A stretch of DNA of 64,000 nt from Rubrivivax sp. A210 (GCF_904426505.1 NZ_CAJGBN010000023.1:310001-374000), one strand, 5' to 3'; positions 50,122 to 59,555 are shown, numbered from the stretch's first letter. Translations and numbers: made by a program. Notes: generated by a model from the sequence alone, not told the origin.

Positions 50122-51063
50122 ATGAGCAAGTCGCTATCGAAATTTCTGACCCTGCTGTCGCTGGCCGTTGCCGCGGCACTGCCGGGTGCGGCATCGGCCC
50201 AGGCCACCTGGAACCTGTACCGCGACGCCAGCGCGCCCCTGGACCCCAACAGCTGCCTGCAGGGCGCTGCCAACTACGGCAGCTACGGCAACACCTACAG
50301 CTGCACCGGCAGCACGGGGGGCACGGTCACGGCGTCGGCCTGGTCGGTCGAGAAAGGCGCCACGGGCAATGCCAACGCGCTGGACTATTCCGGCAGCTAC
50401 TACGCCAACGCCTTTGTCAGCGACAACGGCACGGCCGGCTTCGGCTCCAAGAACCGCACCGAGACCCTCGCCTCCGGCGGCCCCTACCAGCACGCGGTGG
50501 ACAACATCCCGGGCGCCTACGATTTCATCCTGCTCGATTTCGGCGCCGCCAACGTGGTGCTCGAATCCTTCGGCCTGGGCTATGCCTGCACGATGGACAT
50601 GTCCTATTCCACCACCGCCTGCAAGGCCAGCAAGGCCGACCTGACCATCATGCGCTGGAGCGGCGACACGGCCCCCACGCGCGGCACCGGCACCGCCACC
50701 ATGGGCAGCAACCAGACGCTCACCGACAGCGGCTGGCAGCTGGTGGGCAGCTACCAGGGCGTGCAGGCCGATTCACTCGACCCCTTCGGCGGCCAAAAGC
50801 GCAACACCAGCGCCACCCAGGGTTCGAGCTGGTGGCTGATCAGCGCCTTCAACACCACGCTCAACGGCGGAACGCAGTACTGCTCCGATTCCAGCGGCCT
50901 GGCCACCACCTGCTCCAACACCAACGACGCCTTCAAGCTGAACTGGATCAAGACCGCAGCCGCCTCCGTGGTCACGCCCGGCGTGCCTGAGCCGGCTTCG
51001 TTGGGCCTGGCCATGGCCGCGCTGGCGGCGCTGGGCTTCGTGCGGCGCCAATCCAAGGCCTGA
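50122..51063 (+). CDS. PEP-CTERM sorting domain protein
   Basis: 313 residues. Signal peptide SLSKFLTLLSLAVAAALPGAASAQ; a secreted region with six Cys (in CLQ, YSC, YAC, TTAC, QYC, TTC contexts) that could form disulfides; and a C-terminal sorting signal VPEPASLGLAMAALAALGFVRRQSKA. The extracellular part is rich in G, S, T and N; I do not recognise a domain beyond the tripartite signal. It is expected to be cut by an exosortase encoded elsewhere. It is preceded by a sigma-54 promoter and followed by a strong hairpin. Confidence 0.94.
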   Translation: MSKSLSKFLTLLSLAVAAALPGAASAQATWNLYRDASAPLDPNSCLQGAANYGSYGNTYSCTGSTGGTVTASAWSVEKGATGNANALDYSGSYYANAFVSDNGTAGFGSKNRTETLASGGPYQHAVDNIPGAYDFILLDFGAANVVLESFGLGYACTMDMSYSTTACKASKADLTIMRWSGDTAPTRGTGTATMGSNQTLTDSGWQLVGSYQGVQADSLDPFGGQKRNTSATQGSSWWLISAFNTTLNGGTQYCSDSSGLATTCSNTNDAFKLNWIKTAAASVVTPGVPEPASLGLAMAALAALGFVRRQSKA

Positions 51064-51081
51064 GCACCCACGCCCTGTCGC

Positions 51082-51110
51082 ATCGGCCGCCTTCCAGGCG
51101 GCCGATTTGC
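51082..51110 (+). terminator. Terminator after the PEP-CTERM gene
   Basis: ATCGGCCGCC and GGCGGCCGAT form a perfect 10-bp stem with a 5-base loop (51082-51106), followed by TTTGC. It lies 19 bases after the stop and before the convergent MmcB-like gene. Confidence 0.7.
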
Positions 51111-51128
51111 TTGTGGCGGCCGCAAGGC

Positions 51129-51836
51129 TCAGCCGCCGTCCTGATCACCCAGCATCGCCTGGCCGTCGTCCTGCTGCGGTGGCTCGGCATGGGCGCGCGC
51201 CAGCGCCATCCACACCGCGAAGGGCAGACGCAGCGCACGCCGCGGCGCCGGCCGTGCCACCTCGAGCCCGGCGCCGTCGGCCAGCATCACGCCGTAAAGC
51301 TCCGGCACCTCCTCGGGCTGGGCGATGCCGCGCCTGAGCACATACCAGCACTGGCTGGCCAGGGCGCGGTAGGCCTCGCCCTTGGCGGCGCGGCGCAGGT
51401 CGGACAGCAGGTCGGCGCGGCTGACCTTGATCTCATGCACCACCGGCTCGGTGTAGTCCTCCACCGTGGTGTGGCGTATCGAAAAGACATCGGGCATGGC
51501 CATCGCCCAGGCGGTGCCACCGTCCTCGGCGGCCAGCGGCGCGCGCAGGCTCAGGCCGCGCCAGACCACGCGCCCGGCGCGCTGCATCTCGCGCGCCACC
51601 TGGGCCACCAGGGCCTCGTGGGCATCGAAGGCGGCCTGGTTGCGCCGCCGCGTCTCGGCCAGCAGGGCGAGCCCGGCGTCGGTGACGCGCAGGGTCTCGC
51701 GGCCTTCGCCGTCCCACACGCGCTCGACCAGGCCGGCGACGAGCAGCTCAAGCTCGACGGCATCGCGGCAGGGCCAGCCCGCCGAGCGCCAGATCTCGCG
51801 CAGCCGGCGCCGCTGCGCCGCCGCCGCGTCGGCCAC
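51129..51836 (-). CDS. MmcB-like PD-(D/E)XK family protein
   Basis: 235 residues. The N-terminal third looks like a winged helix (WPCRDAVELELLVAGLVERVWDGEGRETLRVTDAGLALL). The C-terminal part has MPDVFSIRHTT, then VVHEIKVSRADLLSDLRRAAKGEAYRALASQCWYVLRRG, matching the MmcB/DUF1052-like nuclease fold with PD and E-I-K catalytic residues. MmcB is linked to DNA repair in other bacteria. It is followed 4 bases later by the DUF427 stop on the same strand's upstream side, so the two are probably co-transcribed. Confidence 0.75.
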   Translation of the reverse strand: MADAAAAQRRRLREIWRSAGWPCRDAVELELLVAGLVERVWDGEGRETLRVTDAGLALLAETRRRNQAAFDAHEALVAQVAREMQRAGRVVWRGLSLRAPLAAEDGGTAWAMAMPDVFSIRHTTVEDYTEPVVHEIKVSRADLLSDLRRAAKGEAYRALASQCWYVLRRGIAQPEEVPELYGVMLADGAGLEVARPAPRRALRLPFAVWMALARAHAEPPQQDDGQAMLGDQDGG

Positions 51837-51840
51837 GGCG

Positions 51841-52122
51841 CTACTCGATGACCTGCACGCCCTTCCAGAAGGCGATGCGCCCCTTGATGTTGGCCGCCGC
51901 CTCCTTGGGGTCGGGGTAGGTCCACACCGCGTCGGGGTTGGCGTCGCCGTTCACGAACAGCGTGAAGTAGCTGGCCTGGCCTTTCCAGGAGCACATGGTC
52001 TTGGTGTTGCTGGGCAGCAGGTGGTCGCGGCTGATCGCATCGGCCGGGAAGTAATGGTTGCCCTCGACGACCACGGTGTCGTTGCTCTCGGCCACGACGG
52101 TGCCTTTCCAGACGGCCTTCAT
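51841..52122 (-). CDS. DUF427 family protein
   Basis: 93 residues from ATG 52122, with GGGGAG 7 bases upstream. It shows the family pattern AVWKGTVVAESNDTVVVEGNHYFPADAI, LLPSNTKTMCSWKGQASYFTL and NPDAVWTYPDPKEAAANIKGRIAFW. The domain binds an unknown ligand; function is not established. It precedes the MmcB-like gene with a 4-base gap. Confidence 0.92.
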   Translation of the reverse strand: MKAVWKGTVVAESNDTVVVEGNHYFPADAISRDHLLPSNTKTMCSWKGQASYFTLFVNGDANPDAVWTYPDPKEAAANIKGRIAFWKGVQVIE

Positions 52123-52196
52123 TGCGCTGCTCCCCGGCAAGAATTCGAGCGCGGCAGATTACCACCGCCATCGGCCGTGCATGCCACCGGGCGGGT

Positions 52197-52412
52197 TCAG
52201 TTCAGCCGCCCCAGGCATTGCAGATCCAGCCAGGCCACCAGGGGCAGCTCGCGCGCCAGCACGGCCGCATCCTCATGTTCGCGCACGAGCAGGCCGGTGC
52301 GCAGGTCGTGGCTGGAGTCGAACCAGCCGCAGCCGGCTGCGTGTTCATCGGCTGCGGTCTGCAGGCCGCCCGGGGCGGTGGAGCGGGGGGCAGTGGCAAG
52401 GCTCATCAACAT
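52197..52412 (-). CDS. Small hypothetical protein, 71 aa
   Basis: ATG 52412 has AGAGGTG 6 bases upstream. After a variable N-terminus comes a well-ordered CGWFDSSHDLRTGLLVREHE and AAVLARELPLVAWLDLQ. That block reads like a genuine conserved short protein of betaproteobacteria, though I cannot name the family. It has no signal peptide or membrane segment. It sits alone between DUF427 and the NnrU gene. Confidence 0.6.
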   Translation of the reverse strand: MLMSLATAPRSTAPGGLQTAADEHAAGCGWFDSSHDLRTGLLVREHEDAAVLARELPLVAWLDLQCLGRLN

Positions 52413-52556
52413 GGCGGCACCTCTTGTGATCGGGTGCCGTCATGGTCGCGGCACCGCCGCCGCCAGGCCATCGCCCGGAGGTCGTGCCGCGGCGGGCCCC
52501 CATCGCGGGGACGCCGGCCACCCCCACCCGGGCGGGGGAACCCGCCCAGCCGCTGC

Positions 52557-53138
52557 TCATCCTCCGAAAGGCCGCACGCCTATCCAGGCCGCATGGGCCC
52601 ACATTGCGAAGCCGGCCCAGGCGCCCAGGCCCACGGCCACCGTCACCAGCGTCGGCACCAGGCGGCCGGGCGCGTAGACCGTGGCGGCGGCGCGGTCGCG
52701 CCGGCGCGCGGCGATGAAGGCCAGCACCGACCAGGCGAGAAAGCCGCCAAAGAGCAGCAGCTCGGCCAGCGTGTTGTTGGCCAGCAGATGGGCCAGGGCC
52801 CAGGTCTTGACGCCCAGGATCATGGGGTGGTGCAGGCGCGCCTTGAGGGCATTGCCCGGCACATAGGCCGCCACCAGCAGCACGAAGGCCGGCAGCGTGA
52901 TCAGGGCCGCGAGGTGGCGGGTCCAGGTGGGCGACGGCCACAGCACGGTGGGCGTCAGCCGCGCGGCACCGAAGCCGTAGATCAGCAGCGCGAAGCCGGC
53001 CAGAGAGATCAGCGAGTAAAGGCCCTTGTAGCGCTGCTCGCCCAGGCGGGCGAGAGTGGCGCTGCGCCAGCCCTCGGCAAAGATGCGCACCGAGTGGATG
53101 CCGAGGAAGAGCAAGAGGCCGGCGATCAGCAGGGTCAT
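52557..53138 (-). CDS. NnrU family membrane protein
   Basis: 193 residues from ATG 53138, with six hydrophobic segments. It has the family blocks LLFLGIHSVRIFAEGWRS, YKGLYSLISLAGFALLIYGFG and HHPMILGVKTWALAHLLANNTLAELLLFGGFLAW. Named for a gene tied to nitrite/nitric oxide metabolism, but NnrU-like proteins are widespread without that link and no denitrification genes are here. Divergent from the polyamine receptor. Confidence 0.92.
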   Translation of the reverse strand: MTLLIAGLLLFLGIHSVRIFAEGWRSATLARLGEQRYKGLYSLISLAGFALLIYGFGAARLTPTVLWPSPTWTRHLAALITLPAFVLLVAAYVPGNALKARLHHPMILGVKTWALAHLLANNTLAELLLFGGFLAWSVLAFIAARRRDRAAATVYAPGRLVPTLVTVAVGLGAWAGFAMWAHAAWIGVRPFGG

Positions 53139-53280
53139 GGAACGGCTCCGGTCAGGGAAAGCCGGCATTGTGGCGGTGCATCGTGGCCGCCGTGCGATGG
53201 GGCGATGGCGGCCTCGGTCGGCCACAATTCGGGCTCGCGCGTTGAGCGCTGGTTGCACGCTTCACCCGGAAAGACTCGCC

Positions 53281-54396
53281 ATGCCCAAGCCTTCCAGAAC
53301 CGTCCTTGCCCTGATCGCCGCCGGCCTGGTTGCGGCCACCGCCGGATCCGCGCTCGCGGCCGATGCCAAGGTGCTGAACATCTACAACTGGTCGGACTAC
53401 ATCGCCGACGACACGATCAAGGCCTTCGAGAAAGAAACCGGCATCAAGGTCCGCTACGACAACTACGACAACAACGAGATCCTGCAGGCCAAGCTGGTGG
53501 CCGGCAAGACCGGCTACGACATCGTCGTGCCCAGCGCCCACTTCGCCAAGACGCAGATCGCCGGCGGCCTGTTCCAGAAGCTCGACCGCAGCAAGCTCAC
53601 GAACTGGGGCAACCTCGACCCGGCCCTGCTCGAGAAGCTGGCGGCGGTGGATCCCGGCAACCAGTACCTGGTCGACTGGCTCTGGGGCTATGTCACGGTG
53701 GGCATCAACACCGGCAAGGTGAAGAGCGCACTGGGCGCCATGCCGCTGCCCGCCAACCCCTGGGATCTGATCTTCAAGCCCGAGTACGCCGCCAAGCTCA
53801 AGGGCTGCGGCATCAACCTGCTCGACTCGGCCAGCGAGGTGCTGCCGGTGGCCATGATCTACGCCGGCAAGGAGCCCTACAGCAAGACCGCCAAGGACTA
53901 CGACGCCGCGAAAGAGGTGCTGTCCAAGGCCCGGCCCTATGTCACCCGCTTCTCGTCATCGGGCTACATCAACGACCTCGCTGCCGGCCAGCTGTGCGTG
54001 GTGATGGGCTACTCGGGCGACATCAACATCGCGCGCCAGCGCGCGCTCGACACCAAGAGCGGCCATGACATCAAGGCCCTGGTGCCCGACACCGGCGCCA
54101 CGCTGTTCTTCGACACCATGGCCATCCCCAAGGATGCGCCCAATGCGGCCAACGCCCACGCATTCATCAACTACATCCTGCGCCCCGAGGTCCACGCGGC
54201 GCTGACCAACAAGGTCTTCTACGCCAACCCCAACGCGGCCTCGAAGAAGTTCGTCAAGAAGGAAGTGGCCGAGAACCCGACCATCTTCCTCTCGCCCACC
54301 GACCTCAAGAAGCTGACCAGCCCGGACGCCGTGCCGCAGGATCTTCGCCGCGTGCAGACGCGGCTCTTCACCAGCTTCAAGGCCAATACCAAGTAA
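53281..54396 (+). CDS. potF: Polyamine (putrescine) ABC transporter substrate-binding protein
   Basis: 371 residues. Signal peptide KPSRTVLALIAAGLVAATAGSALA. The mature protein opens VLNIYNWSDYIADDTIKAFEKETGIKVRYDNYDNNE, the PotF/PotD signature, with YDIVVPSAHF and LVDWLWGYVTVGINTGKV further on and YSGDINIARQRA. It binds putrescine or a related polyamine. No potGHI genes are next to it. GGAAAGACTCGCC precedes the start. Confidence 0.94.
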   Translation: MPKPSRTVLALIAAGLVAATAGSALAADAKVLNIYNWSDYIADDTIKAFEKETGIKVRYDNYDNNEILQAKLVAGKTGYDIVVPSAHFAKTQIAGGLFQKLDRSKLTNWGNLDPALLEKLAAVDPGNQYLVDWLWGYVTVGINTGKVKSALGAMPLPANPWDLIFKPEYAAKLKGCGINLLDSASEVLPVAMIYAGKEPYSKTAKDYDAAKEVLSKARPYVTRFSSSGYINDLAAGQLCVVMGYSGDINIARQRALDTKSGHDIKALVPDTGATLFFDTMAIPKDAPNAANAHAFINYILRPEVHAALTNKVFYANPNAASKKFVKKEVAENPTIFLSPTDLKKLTSPDAVPQDLRRVQTRLFTSFKANTK

Positions 54397-54484
54397 GCGG
54401 CGCGCCGCACGGGCGGCGCCTCAAGGAGCGGTCACTGAGCGGCGCCGATAATCGCCGCTCCTGCCGCCCACGCCTTCACGCCCC

Positions 54485-54913
54485 ATGCTCAAACGCCTCG
54501 TCCTGCCCCTGATCGCGCTGGTGCTGCTGGCCACGCTGTACTTCTGGGCCGCGCTGAACTGGAGCTATTCCACCGGCGACCGCGCCGGCTGGGTGCAGAA
54601 GCTGTCCAACAAGGGCTGGGTCTGCAAGACCTGGGAAGGCGAACTGGCGATGGTCTCGCTGCCGGGCTCAACGCCGGAGAAGTTTCTCTTCACCGTGCGC
54701 GACGACGCGGTCGCCGCGCGCATCACCCACGCCATCGGCAAGCGCGTCTCGCTGCACTACGAAGAGAAGGTCGGCCTGCCCGGCAGTTGCTTCGGCGAGA
54801 CGCGCCACTACGTGATCGGGGTCACCGTGAGCGACGAGATTCCGCTCGCGCCCGGGGTGATGGTGCCGATGCCGCACGAGGCGACGGCAGCCGCCTCCGC
54901 CGCCTCGCGCTGA
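54485..54913 (+). CDS. Conserved hypothetical membrane-anchored protein, 142 aa
   Basis: An N-terminal helix (RLVLPLIALVLLATLYFWAAL) anchors a small periplasmic domain: YSTGDRAGWVQKLSNKGWVCKTWEGELAMVSLPGSTPEKFLFTV, ending with HYEEKVGLPGSCFGETRHYVIGV. Two Cys could form a disulfide. The pattern recurs as an uncharacterised domain near ABC receptors and permeases in other betaproteobacteria; no function is assigned. Confidence 0.85.
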   Translation: MLKRLVLPLIALVLLATLYFWAALNWSYSTGDRAGWVQKLSNKGWVCKTWEGELAMVSLPGSTPEKFLFTVRDDAVAARITHAIGKRVSLHYEEKVGLPGSCFGETRHYVIGVTVSDEIPLAPGVMVPMPHEATAAASAASR

Positions 54914-54931
54914 ACACCGCCTGGGCGGGGC

Positions 54932-56629
54932 TCAGGCCTTGTACCAGATGACAGTCTTGCGCTCCTCGACCCAGGCGTCGTAGTTCTTCGCGAAAAGGTC
55001 TTCGATGCGGTTGCGCTTGACCTTGAAGGTCGGCGTGATGAGGTCGTTGTCCACCGTCCAGGCCTCGGCGGTGACGACCAGGCAGTCGAGCTGCTCGTGC
55101 GGATCGAGCGTCTCGTTGATGACCTTCACATGAGCCGCCAGCGAGGATTCGAGCTCGGCGCGTCCGGCCGGCTGGGCCGCCTTCTTGATGGCGTCGATGT
55201 TGAGCATGGCCAGGGCCAGCGGCTGGCCCAGGTTGGCGCCGGTCACGCAGCAGGCCTCGAGCGCGCCATGCATCACCAGGCGGTCCTCGATGGGCGCCGG
55301 CGCCACGTACTTGCCCTTGCTGGTCTTGAACAGGTCTTTCACGCGGCCGGTGATCTTGAGCCGCCCCTGGGCGTCGACCGCCCCCTTGTCGCCTGTCTTG
55401 AGCCAGCCGTCTTCGGTGAAGGCCTCGCGGCTCATCGCCGGTTCCTTGTAGTAGCCCAGCATATTGGCCGGACTGGCGATCTGCACCTCGCCGGTGGTAG
55501 CGTCAATGCGGCACTGCACACTGTCATAGGGGCGGCCCACGGTGCCGAAGCCCGTCGGGTTGCCGTCGCTGATGTGGGTGGCGCCTATGTTCTCGGTCAT
55601 GCCGTAGCCTTCGGCAATGTTGATGCCCAGGCGCGCATACCAATGCAGCAGTTCCAGCGGCATGGGCGCCGCGCCGCCGGCGGCGAAAGTGCATTCCTGC
55701 AAGCCCAGGGCACCGAGGATCTTCCTGCGCACGATGCCGCCGAGGATGGGGATCTTCAGCATCAGGTTGAGCTTGGCCGGCGGCATCTTGGTGTTGATGC
55801 CCTGCTGGAACTTCACCCACAGCCGCGGCACCGAGAAGAAGACCGTGGGCCGTGCGCGCTGCAAGTCGGCCGTGAAGGTCTCCAGGCTCTCGGCGAAATA
55901 GACGTGCATGGACGTGGCCAGCAAGCCGTGCTCGACCAACGCGCGCTCGACCACATGCGACAGCGGCAGGTAGGACAGCATGCGCGACTGCTCGTTCAGC
56001 GGCACGCGCTTGAGGCCGAAGCTCAGCGCGGCGGCGAAGGCGCCGAAGCTGTGCATCACGCCCTTGGGTGCGCCAGTCGTGCCCGAGGTGTACATCAGGG
56101 TCGCCAGCTCATCGGCCGGCCGCACCGGGTGGCCGGCCAGCGGCGCCGTGCGCGCGGTGATGTCGTCCCAGGACGGGTAGCTTTTCACCGCGTCGTCCGG
56201 CGCCAGCGGCAGGCTGATGCAGGGCAGCTTGGCCGGCACGCCCGGCTTCATGCCGGCCCAGCCGTCGAGCTTGCCGACGAAGAGCACCTTGGATTCGCTG
56301 TGTTCGAGGATCTGCCGGATGGTGCCGGCCGCCAGCGTGGGGTACAGCGGCACCGAGACGAAGCCGCCCAGCCAGATGGCGAAGTCGCTCATCATCCAGT
56401 GCGCGGTGTTCTTGCTCAGCAGCGCCACCTTGTCGCCCGGCTGCAGGCCCAGGCTCTGCAGATGGGCGGCCATGCGCCGCGCCTGGTCGACGACTTCACG
56501 CCAGGTGTAGTCGCGCACCACGCCACCGCCCTGCGGCTGCGTGAGCGCGACGCGATCAGGTGCGGTCTTTTCCCAGTGGTAGAGGCGCTGCAGCGCCAGC
56601 GCCTCGGGGTCTATGCGGGTGGCCATCAT
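54932..56629 (-). CDS. Long-chain acyl-CoA synthetase-like AMP-binding protein
   Basis: 565 residues. AMP-binding signature LMYTSGTTGAPKGVMHSFG, then LPLSHVVERALVEH, GYGMTENIGATHIS, and the C-terminal hinge WLKTGDKGAVDAQGRLKITGRVKDLFKTSKGKYVAPAPIED. The catalytic Lys is expected in the last 30 residues (TPTFKVKRNRIEDLF). It activates a fatty acid to acyl-CoA through an acyl-AMP. Monocistronic, convergent with the small membrane protein gene. Confidence 0.95.
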   Translation of the reverse strand: MMATRIDPEALALQRLYHWEKTAPDRVALTQPQGGGVVRDYTWREVVDQARRMAAHLQSLGLQPGDKVALLSKNTAHWMMSDFAIWLGGFVSVPLYPTLAAGTIRQILEHSESKVLFVGKLDGWAGMKPGVPAKLPCISLPLAPDDAVKSYPSWDDITARTAPLAGHPVRPADELATLMYTSGTTGAPKGVMHSFGAFAAALSFGLKRVPLNEQSRMLSYLPLSHVVERALVEHGLLATSMHVYFAESLETFTADLQRARPTVFFSVPRLWVKFQQGINTKMPPAKLNLMLKIPILGGIVRRKILGALGLQECTFAAGGAAPMPLELLHWYARLGINIAEGYGMTENIGATHISDGNPTGFGTVGRPYDSVQCRIDATTGEVQIASPANMLGYYKEPAMSREAFTEDGWLKTGDKGAVDAQGRLKITGRVKDLFKTSKGKYVAPAPIEDRLVMHGALEACCVTGANLGQPLALAMLNIDAIKKAAQPAGRAELESSLAAHVKVINETLDPHEQLDCLVVTAEAWTVDNDLITPTFKVKRNRIEDLFAKNYDAWVEERKTVIWYKA

Positions 56630-56723
56630 GTTGCGGGGCCGGCGAAGGCCCGGGGTCGGCGGGGACTCTGGAGACTACCCAAGCCAGCAAGGTGGCAACA
56701 GCAGGACTTCCCTCAGACCGCCT

Positions 56724-57545
56724 TCAGCCGCGGCCGTGGGCGATGGCCAGATCCATCTCCTCGCGCGTCTGCCGCGCCGCGCGCAGCAGCAGGGTGGCAT
56801 CCAGATCGGCCTGGGGTGCAATCACCAGGGCCAGTTCGTCCAGCGTATCGAGGTCGCCCTCCAACGCATTGACGATGACCGAGAGCGCAGCGATGGCCCG
56901 CTTGGGCACCTGGTCGGGCAGGCGCAGCGTGGCCTGGGCCTGCACATGGTGGCGCACGCTGGCCACGGCCGCCGGCCCCAGGCCCCAGGTCTCGCACAGC
57001 GCCGCACCCAGCGCGTCGTGGCTGACGCCGAAGCCCGCGTGCTCGAGCAGCACCAGTTCGCCGTCGTCGCTGGCGGCGCGCAGCATGGCGCGGTAGTGGT
57101 CGGGCGCATGGCGGAACAGCACGGCCTTGCCGCATTCCTCGAACAGGCCGGCCGAATGCGCGCCCCAGGCGTCGAGCAGCAGCCGCGTCGCCAGCCGCCC
57201 CATCAGCAGGCCACGGCGCGCCGCGCGCTGCCACAGCGGCTCGAGCTCGGCCGCTGGCGGAAAGGCGGCACGCAGGCCCATCTCGAAGGTGATGGCGGCA
57301 ACCTCGCGCATGCCGAGATAGGAAATCGCCTGGTGGACGCTCTGCACGCGCCCTTTCAGGCCATAGAGCGAGGAGTTGACCGCCTTCATCACCGCTGCCG
57401 CCAGCGCCATGTCGGTCTCGATCAGCTCGGCCGCGGCAGTCAGGTTGATGTCGTCGTCGGCGAGCAGCAGCGACAGCTTCACCAGAGACTCGGGCTGGGC
57501 CGGGATGTTGATTTCGAGCGTGCGCAGATCGGGATCGACGGACAT
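56724..57545 (-). CDS. HDOD domain protein
   Basis: 273 residues. The HDOD domain opens IPAQPESLVKLSLLLADDDINLTAAAELIETDMALAAAVMKAVNSSLYGLKG and continues with VQSVHQAISYLGMREVAAI and HSAGLFEECGKAVLFRHAPDHYRAML. The metal-binding HD of true phosphohydrolases is not clearly present, as usual in HDOD. Members often serve in signalling or c-di-GMP contexts. No neighbour clarifies its task. Confidence 0.92.
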   Translation of the reverse strand: MSVDPDLRTLEINIPAQPESLVKLSLLLADDDINLTAAAELIETDMALAAAVMKAVNSSLYGLKGRVQSVHQAISYLGMREVAAITFEMGLRAAFPPAAELEPLWQRAARRGLLMGRLATRLLLDAWGAHSAGLFEECGKAVLFRHAPDHYRAMLRAASDDGELVLLEHAGFGVSHDALGAALCETWGLGPAAVASVRHHVQAQATLRLPDQVPKRAIAALSVIVNALEGDLDTLDELALVIAPQADLDATLLLRAARQTREEMDLAIAHGRG

Positions 57546-57917
57546 GCGGATGGACTGGGCTGGACAGGGAATGGAGCGGACCCCCGGATGCTACGACGCG
57601 GGCGCCCGCCGTGCCGGCCTTGGCGCCACCGCCTGCAGGGTCTGAAAACCAGAAAGGCGCCGCATCTGCGGCGCCTTCCAGGTACCGGCGGCTTGAGCGC
57701 ACCGGTTGTTTCTTCTTCGATCCGGCGCCTGTTGGCGGCGCCTTGGTCTGTCTGCCCATCTATCCCGGCCAGGCGTCTACAGCTTGCGCCCTTCCCGTCG
57801 TCTCCTCGGCCTCCGTCCTGCCATCGGCCAGCCCGGCAAGGGGGCACGGCGCGACAGCGGATGACCGAATGTAACGATGACGGCCGTCCCCGGGTATCGG
57901 GGGTTTCCCGCCGCCGC
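57546..57917. other. Intergenic region between HDOD and GMC oxidoreductase genes
   Basis: About 370 bases. It holds a perfect hairpin at 57654-57677 (next entry) and a second G+C-rich inverted segment near 57730-57745. It is the upstream region of the HDOD gene and the downstream region of the GMC gene, both on the minus strand. No gene is supported. Confidence 0.4.
57654..57677 (-). terminator. Terminator hairpin downstream of the GMC oxidoreductase gene
   Basis: AAGGCGCCGC and GCGGCGCCTT pair perfectly around an ATCT loop. On the minus strand the hairpin is followed by TCTGGTTTTC, giving a short T-rich tail. It is about 240 bases after the GMC stop. Confidence 0.65.
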
Positions 57918-59537
57918 TCAGGCCGCCTGGGCCAGCCACTGCGCCGCGCGTTCGGCAATCATCAGCACCGGCGAATTGGTATTGCCGCTGGTGATGGTGG
58001 GCATCACGCTGGCGTCGGCGATGCGCAGGGCCTGCAGGCCCTGCACGCGCAGCCGCGCGTCCACCACCGCGCCGGGCTCGCCGGCGCGGCCCATGCGGCA
58101 GGTGCCCACGGGGTGGAAGATGGTGGTGCCGATGTCGCCGGCCAGGCGGGCCAGCTCTTCGTCGCTCTGGAACTGCGGTCCCGGCTTGATCTCGCGCGGC
58201 CGGTAGCGCGCCAGCGCCGGCATGCCGACGATGCGTCGCGTCAGGCGCAGGCTGTCGGCGGCGACGCGGCGGTCTTCCTCGGTCGACAGGTACAGCGGCT
58301 GAATCAGCGGCGCGTCCTGAGGGCGCGGGCTGCGAATCTGCACCGTGCCGCGCGAGCCCGGGTTGAGGTTGCAGACGCTGGCGGTGAAGGCGTTGAAGCG
58401 GTGCAGCGGCTCGCCGAAGGCGTCCAGCGACAGCGGCTGGACGTGGTATTCGACGTTGGGCCAGGGCCGGGCCGGGTCGCTGCGCGTGAAGGCGCCCAGC
58501 TGCGACGGCGCCATGCTCATGGGCCCGCTGCGCCGCAGCAGGTATTCCAGCGCGATGCCTGCCTTGCCCAAGGGCGAGTGGACGATGCGGTTGAGCGTCT
58601 TCACGCCCTCGACCTCGAACACGGCGCGGATCTGCAGGTGGTCCTGCAGATTGGCGCCGACGCCGCTCAGTTCGTGGCGGGGCACGATGCCATGCTGGTG
58701 CAGCAGCGCCGCCGGGCCCACGCCAGAGAGCTGCAGGATCTGCGGCGTGCCGATGGCGCCGGCGCAGAGCACGATCTCGCGGGTGGCGCGCGCATGCAAG
58801 GCCTCGCCGCCCTGCACCGGCAGGCCTTCGATGCCGACGGCGCGGCCGTTCTCGATGACGATGCGCGACACCTGGGCGCCGGTCCACAGCTCAAGATTGG
58901 GCCGGGCCAGCGCCGGACGCAGAAAGGCCTTGGAGGTGTTCCAGCGCACGCCCGTGCGCTGGTTGACCTCGAAATAGCCCACGCCCTCGTTGCTGCCGCG
59001 GTTGAAATCGGGCGTGGCCGGAATGCCGGCCTCCTGGGCCGCGGCGGCGAAGGCGTCCAGGATTTCCCAGCTCAGACGCTGGCGCTCGACGCGCCACTCG
59101 CGCCCGGCACCGTGAAAGTCGTCGGCGCCGCGCCAGTGGTCCTCGTGGCGCTTGAAGTGCGGCAGGCAGGCCTGCCAGCGCCAGGCCTCGTCGCCCAGGG
59201 CCGCAGCCCAGCCGTCGTAGTCGCGCGCCTGGCCGCGCATGTAGATCATGCCGTTGATGCTGCTGCAGCCACCCAGCACCTTGCCGCGCGGGTAGCGCAG
59301 GCTGCGGCCGTTGAGCCCGGCCGAGGGCTCGGTCTGGTAAAGCCAATCGGTGCGCGGGTTGCCGATGCAGTAGAGATAGCCCACCGGGATGTGGATCCAG
59401 TGGTAGTCGTCGCGCCCGCCGGCCTCCACCAGCAGCACGCGGCAGTTCCTGTCGGCCGACAGCCGGTTGGCCAGCAGACAGCCGGCGGTGCCGGCGCCGA
59501 CGATGATGAAGTCGAAGGTCGGGGTGTCGTCGTTCAT
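57918..59537 (-). CDS. GMC family oxidoreductase (choline dehydrogenase-like)
   Basis: 539 residues. FAD-binding Rossmann start FDFIIVGAGTAGCLLANRLS; GMC signatures RGKVLGGCSSINGMIYMRGQARDYDGW and ATREIVLCAGAIGTPQILQLSGVG; and C-terminal HPVGTCRMG with the active-site His and SGNTNSPVLMIAERAA. It oxidises an alcohol such as choline or a related compound. The substrate is not determinable. The stop of the MarC gene lies 18 bases upstream... the two genes are divergent only in position, both on the minus strand, and could be co-transcribed with MarC first. Confidence 0.93.
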   Translation of the reverse strand: MNDDTPTFDFIIVGAGTAGCLLANRLSADRNCRVLLVEAGGRDDYHWIHIPVGYLYCIGNPRTDWLYQTEPSAGLNGRSLRYPRGKVLGGCSSINGMIYMRGQARDYDGWAAALGDEAWRWQACLPHFKRHEDHWRGADDFHGAGREWRVERQRLSWEILDAFAAAAQEAGIPATPDFNRGSNEGVGYFEVNQRTGVRWNTSKAFLRPALARPNLELWTGAQVSRIVIENGRAVGIEGLPVQGGEALHARATREIVLCAGAIGTPQILQLSGVGPAALLHQHGIVPRHELSGVGANLQDHLQIRAVFEVEGVKTLNRIVHSPLGKAGIALEYLLRRSGPMSMAPSQLGAFTRSDPARPWPNVEYHVQPLSLDAFGEPLHRFNAFTASVCNLNPGSRGTVQIRSPRPQDAPLIQPLYLSTEEDRRVAADSLRLTRRIVGMPALARYRPREIKPGPQFQSDEELARLAGDIGTTIFHPVGTCRMGRAGEPGAVVDARLRVQGLQALRIADASVMPTITSGNTNSPVLMIAERAAQWLAQAA

Positions 59538-59555
59538 GCGTCGCTCGTTGACTCG

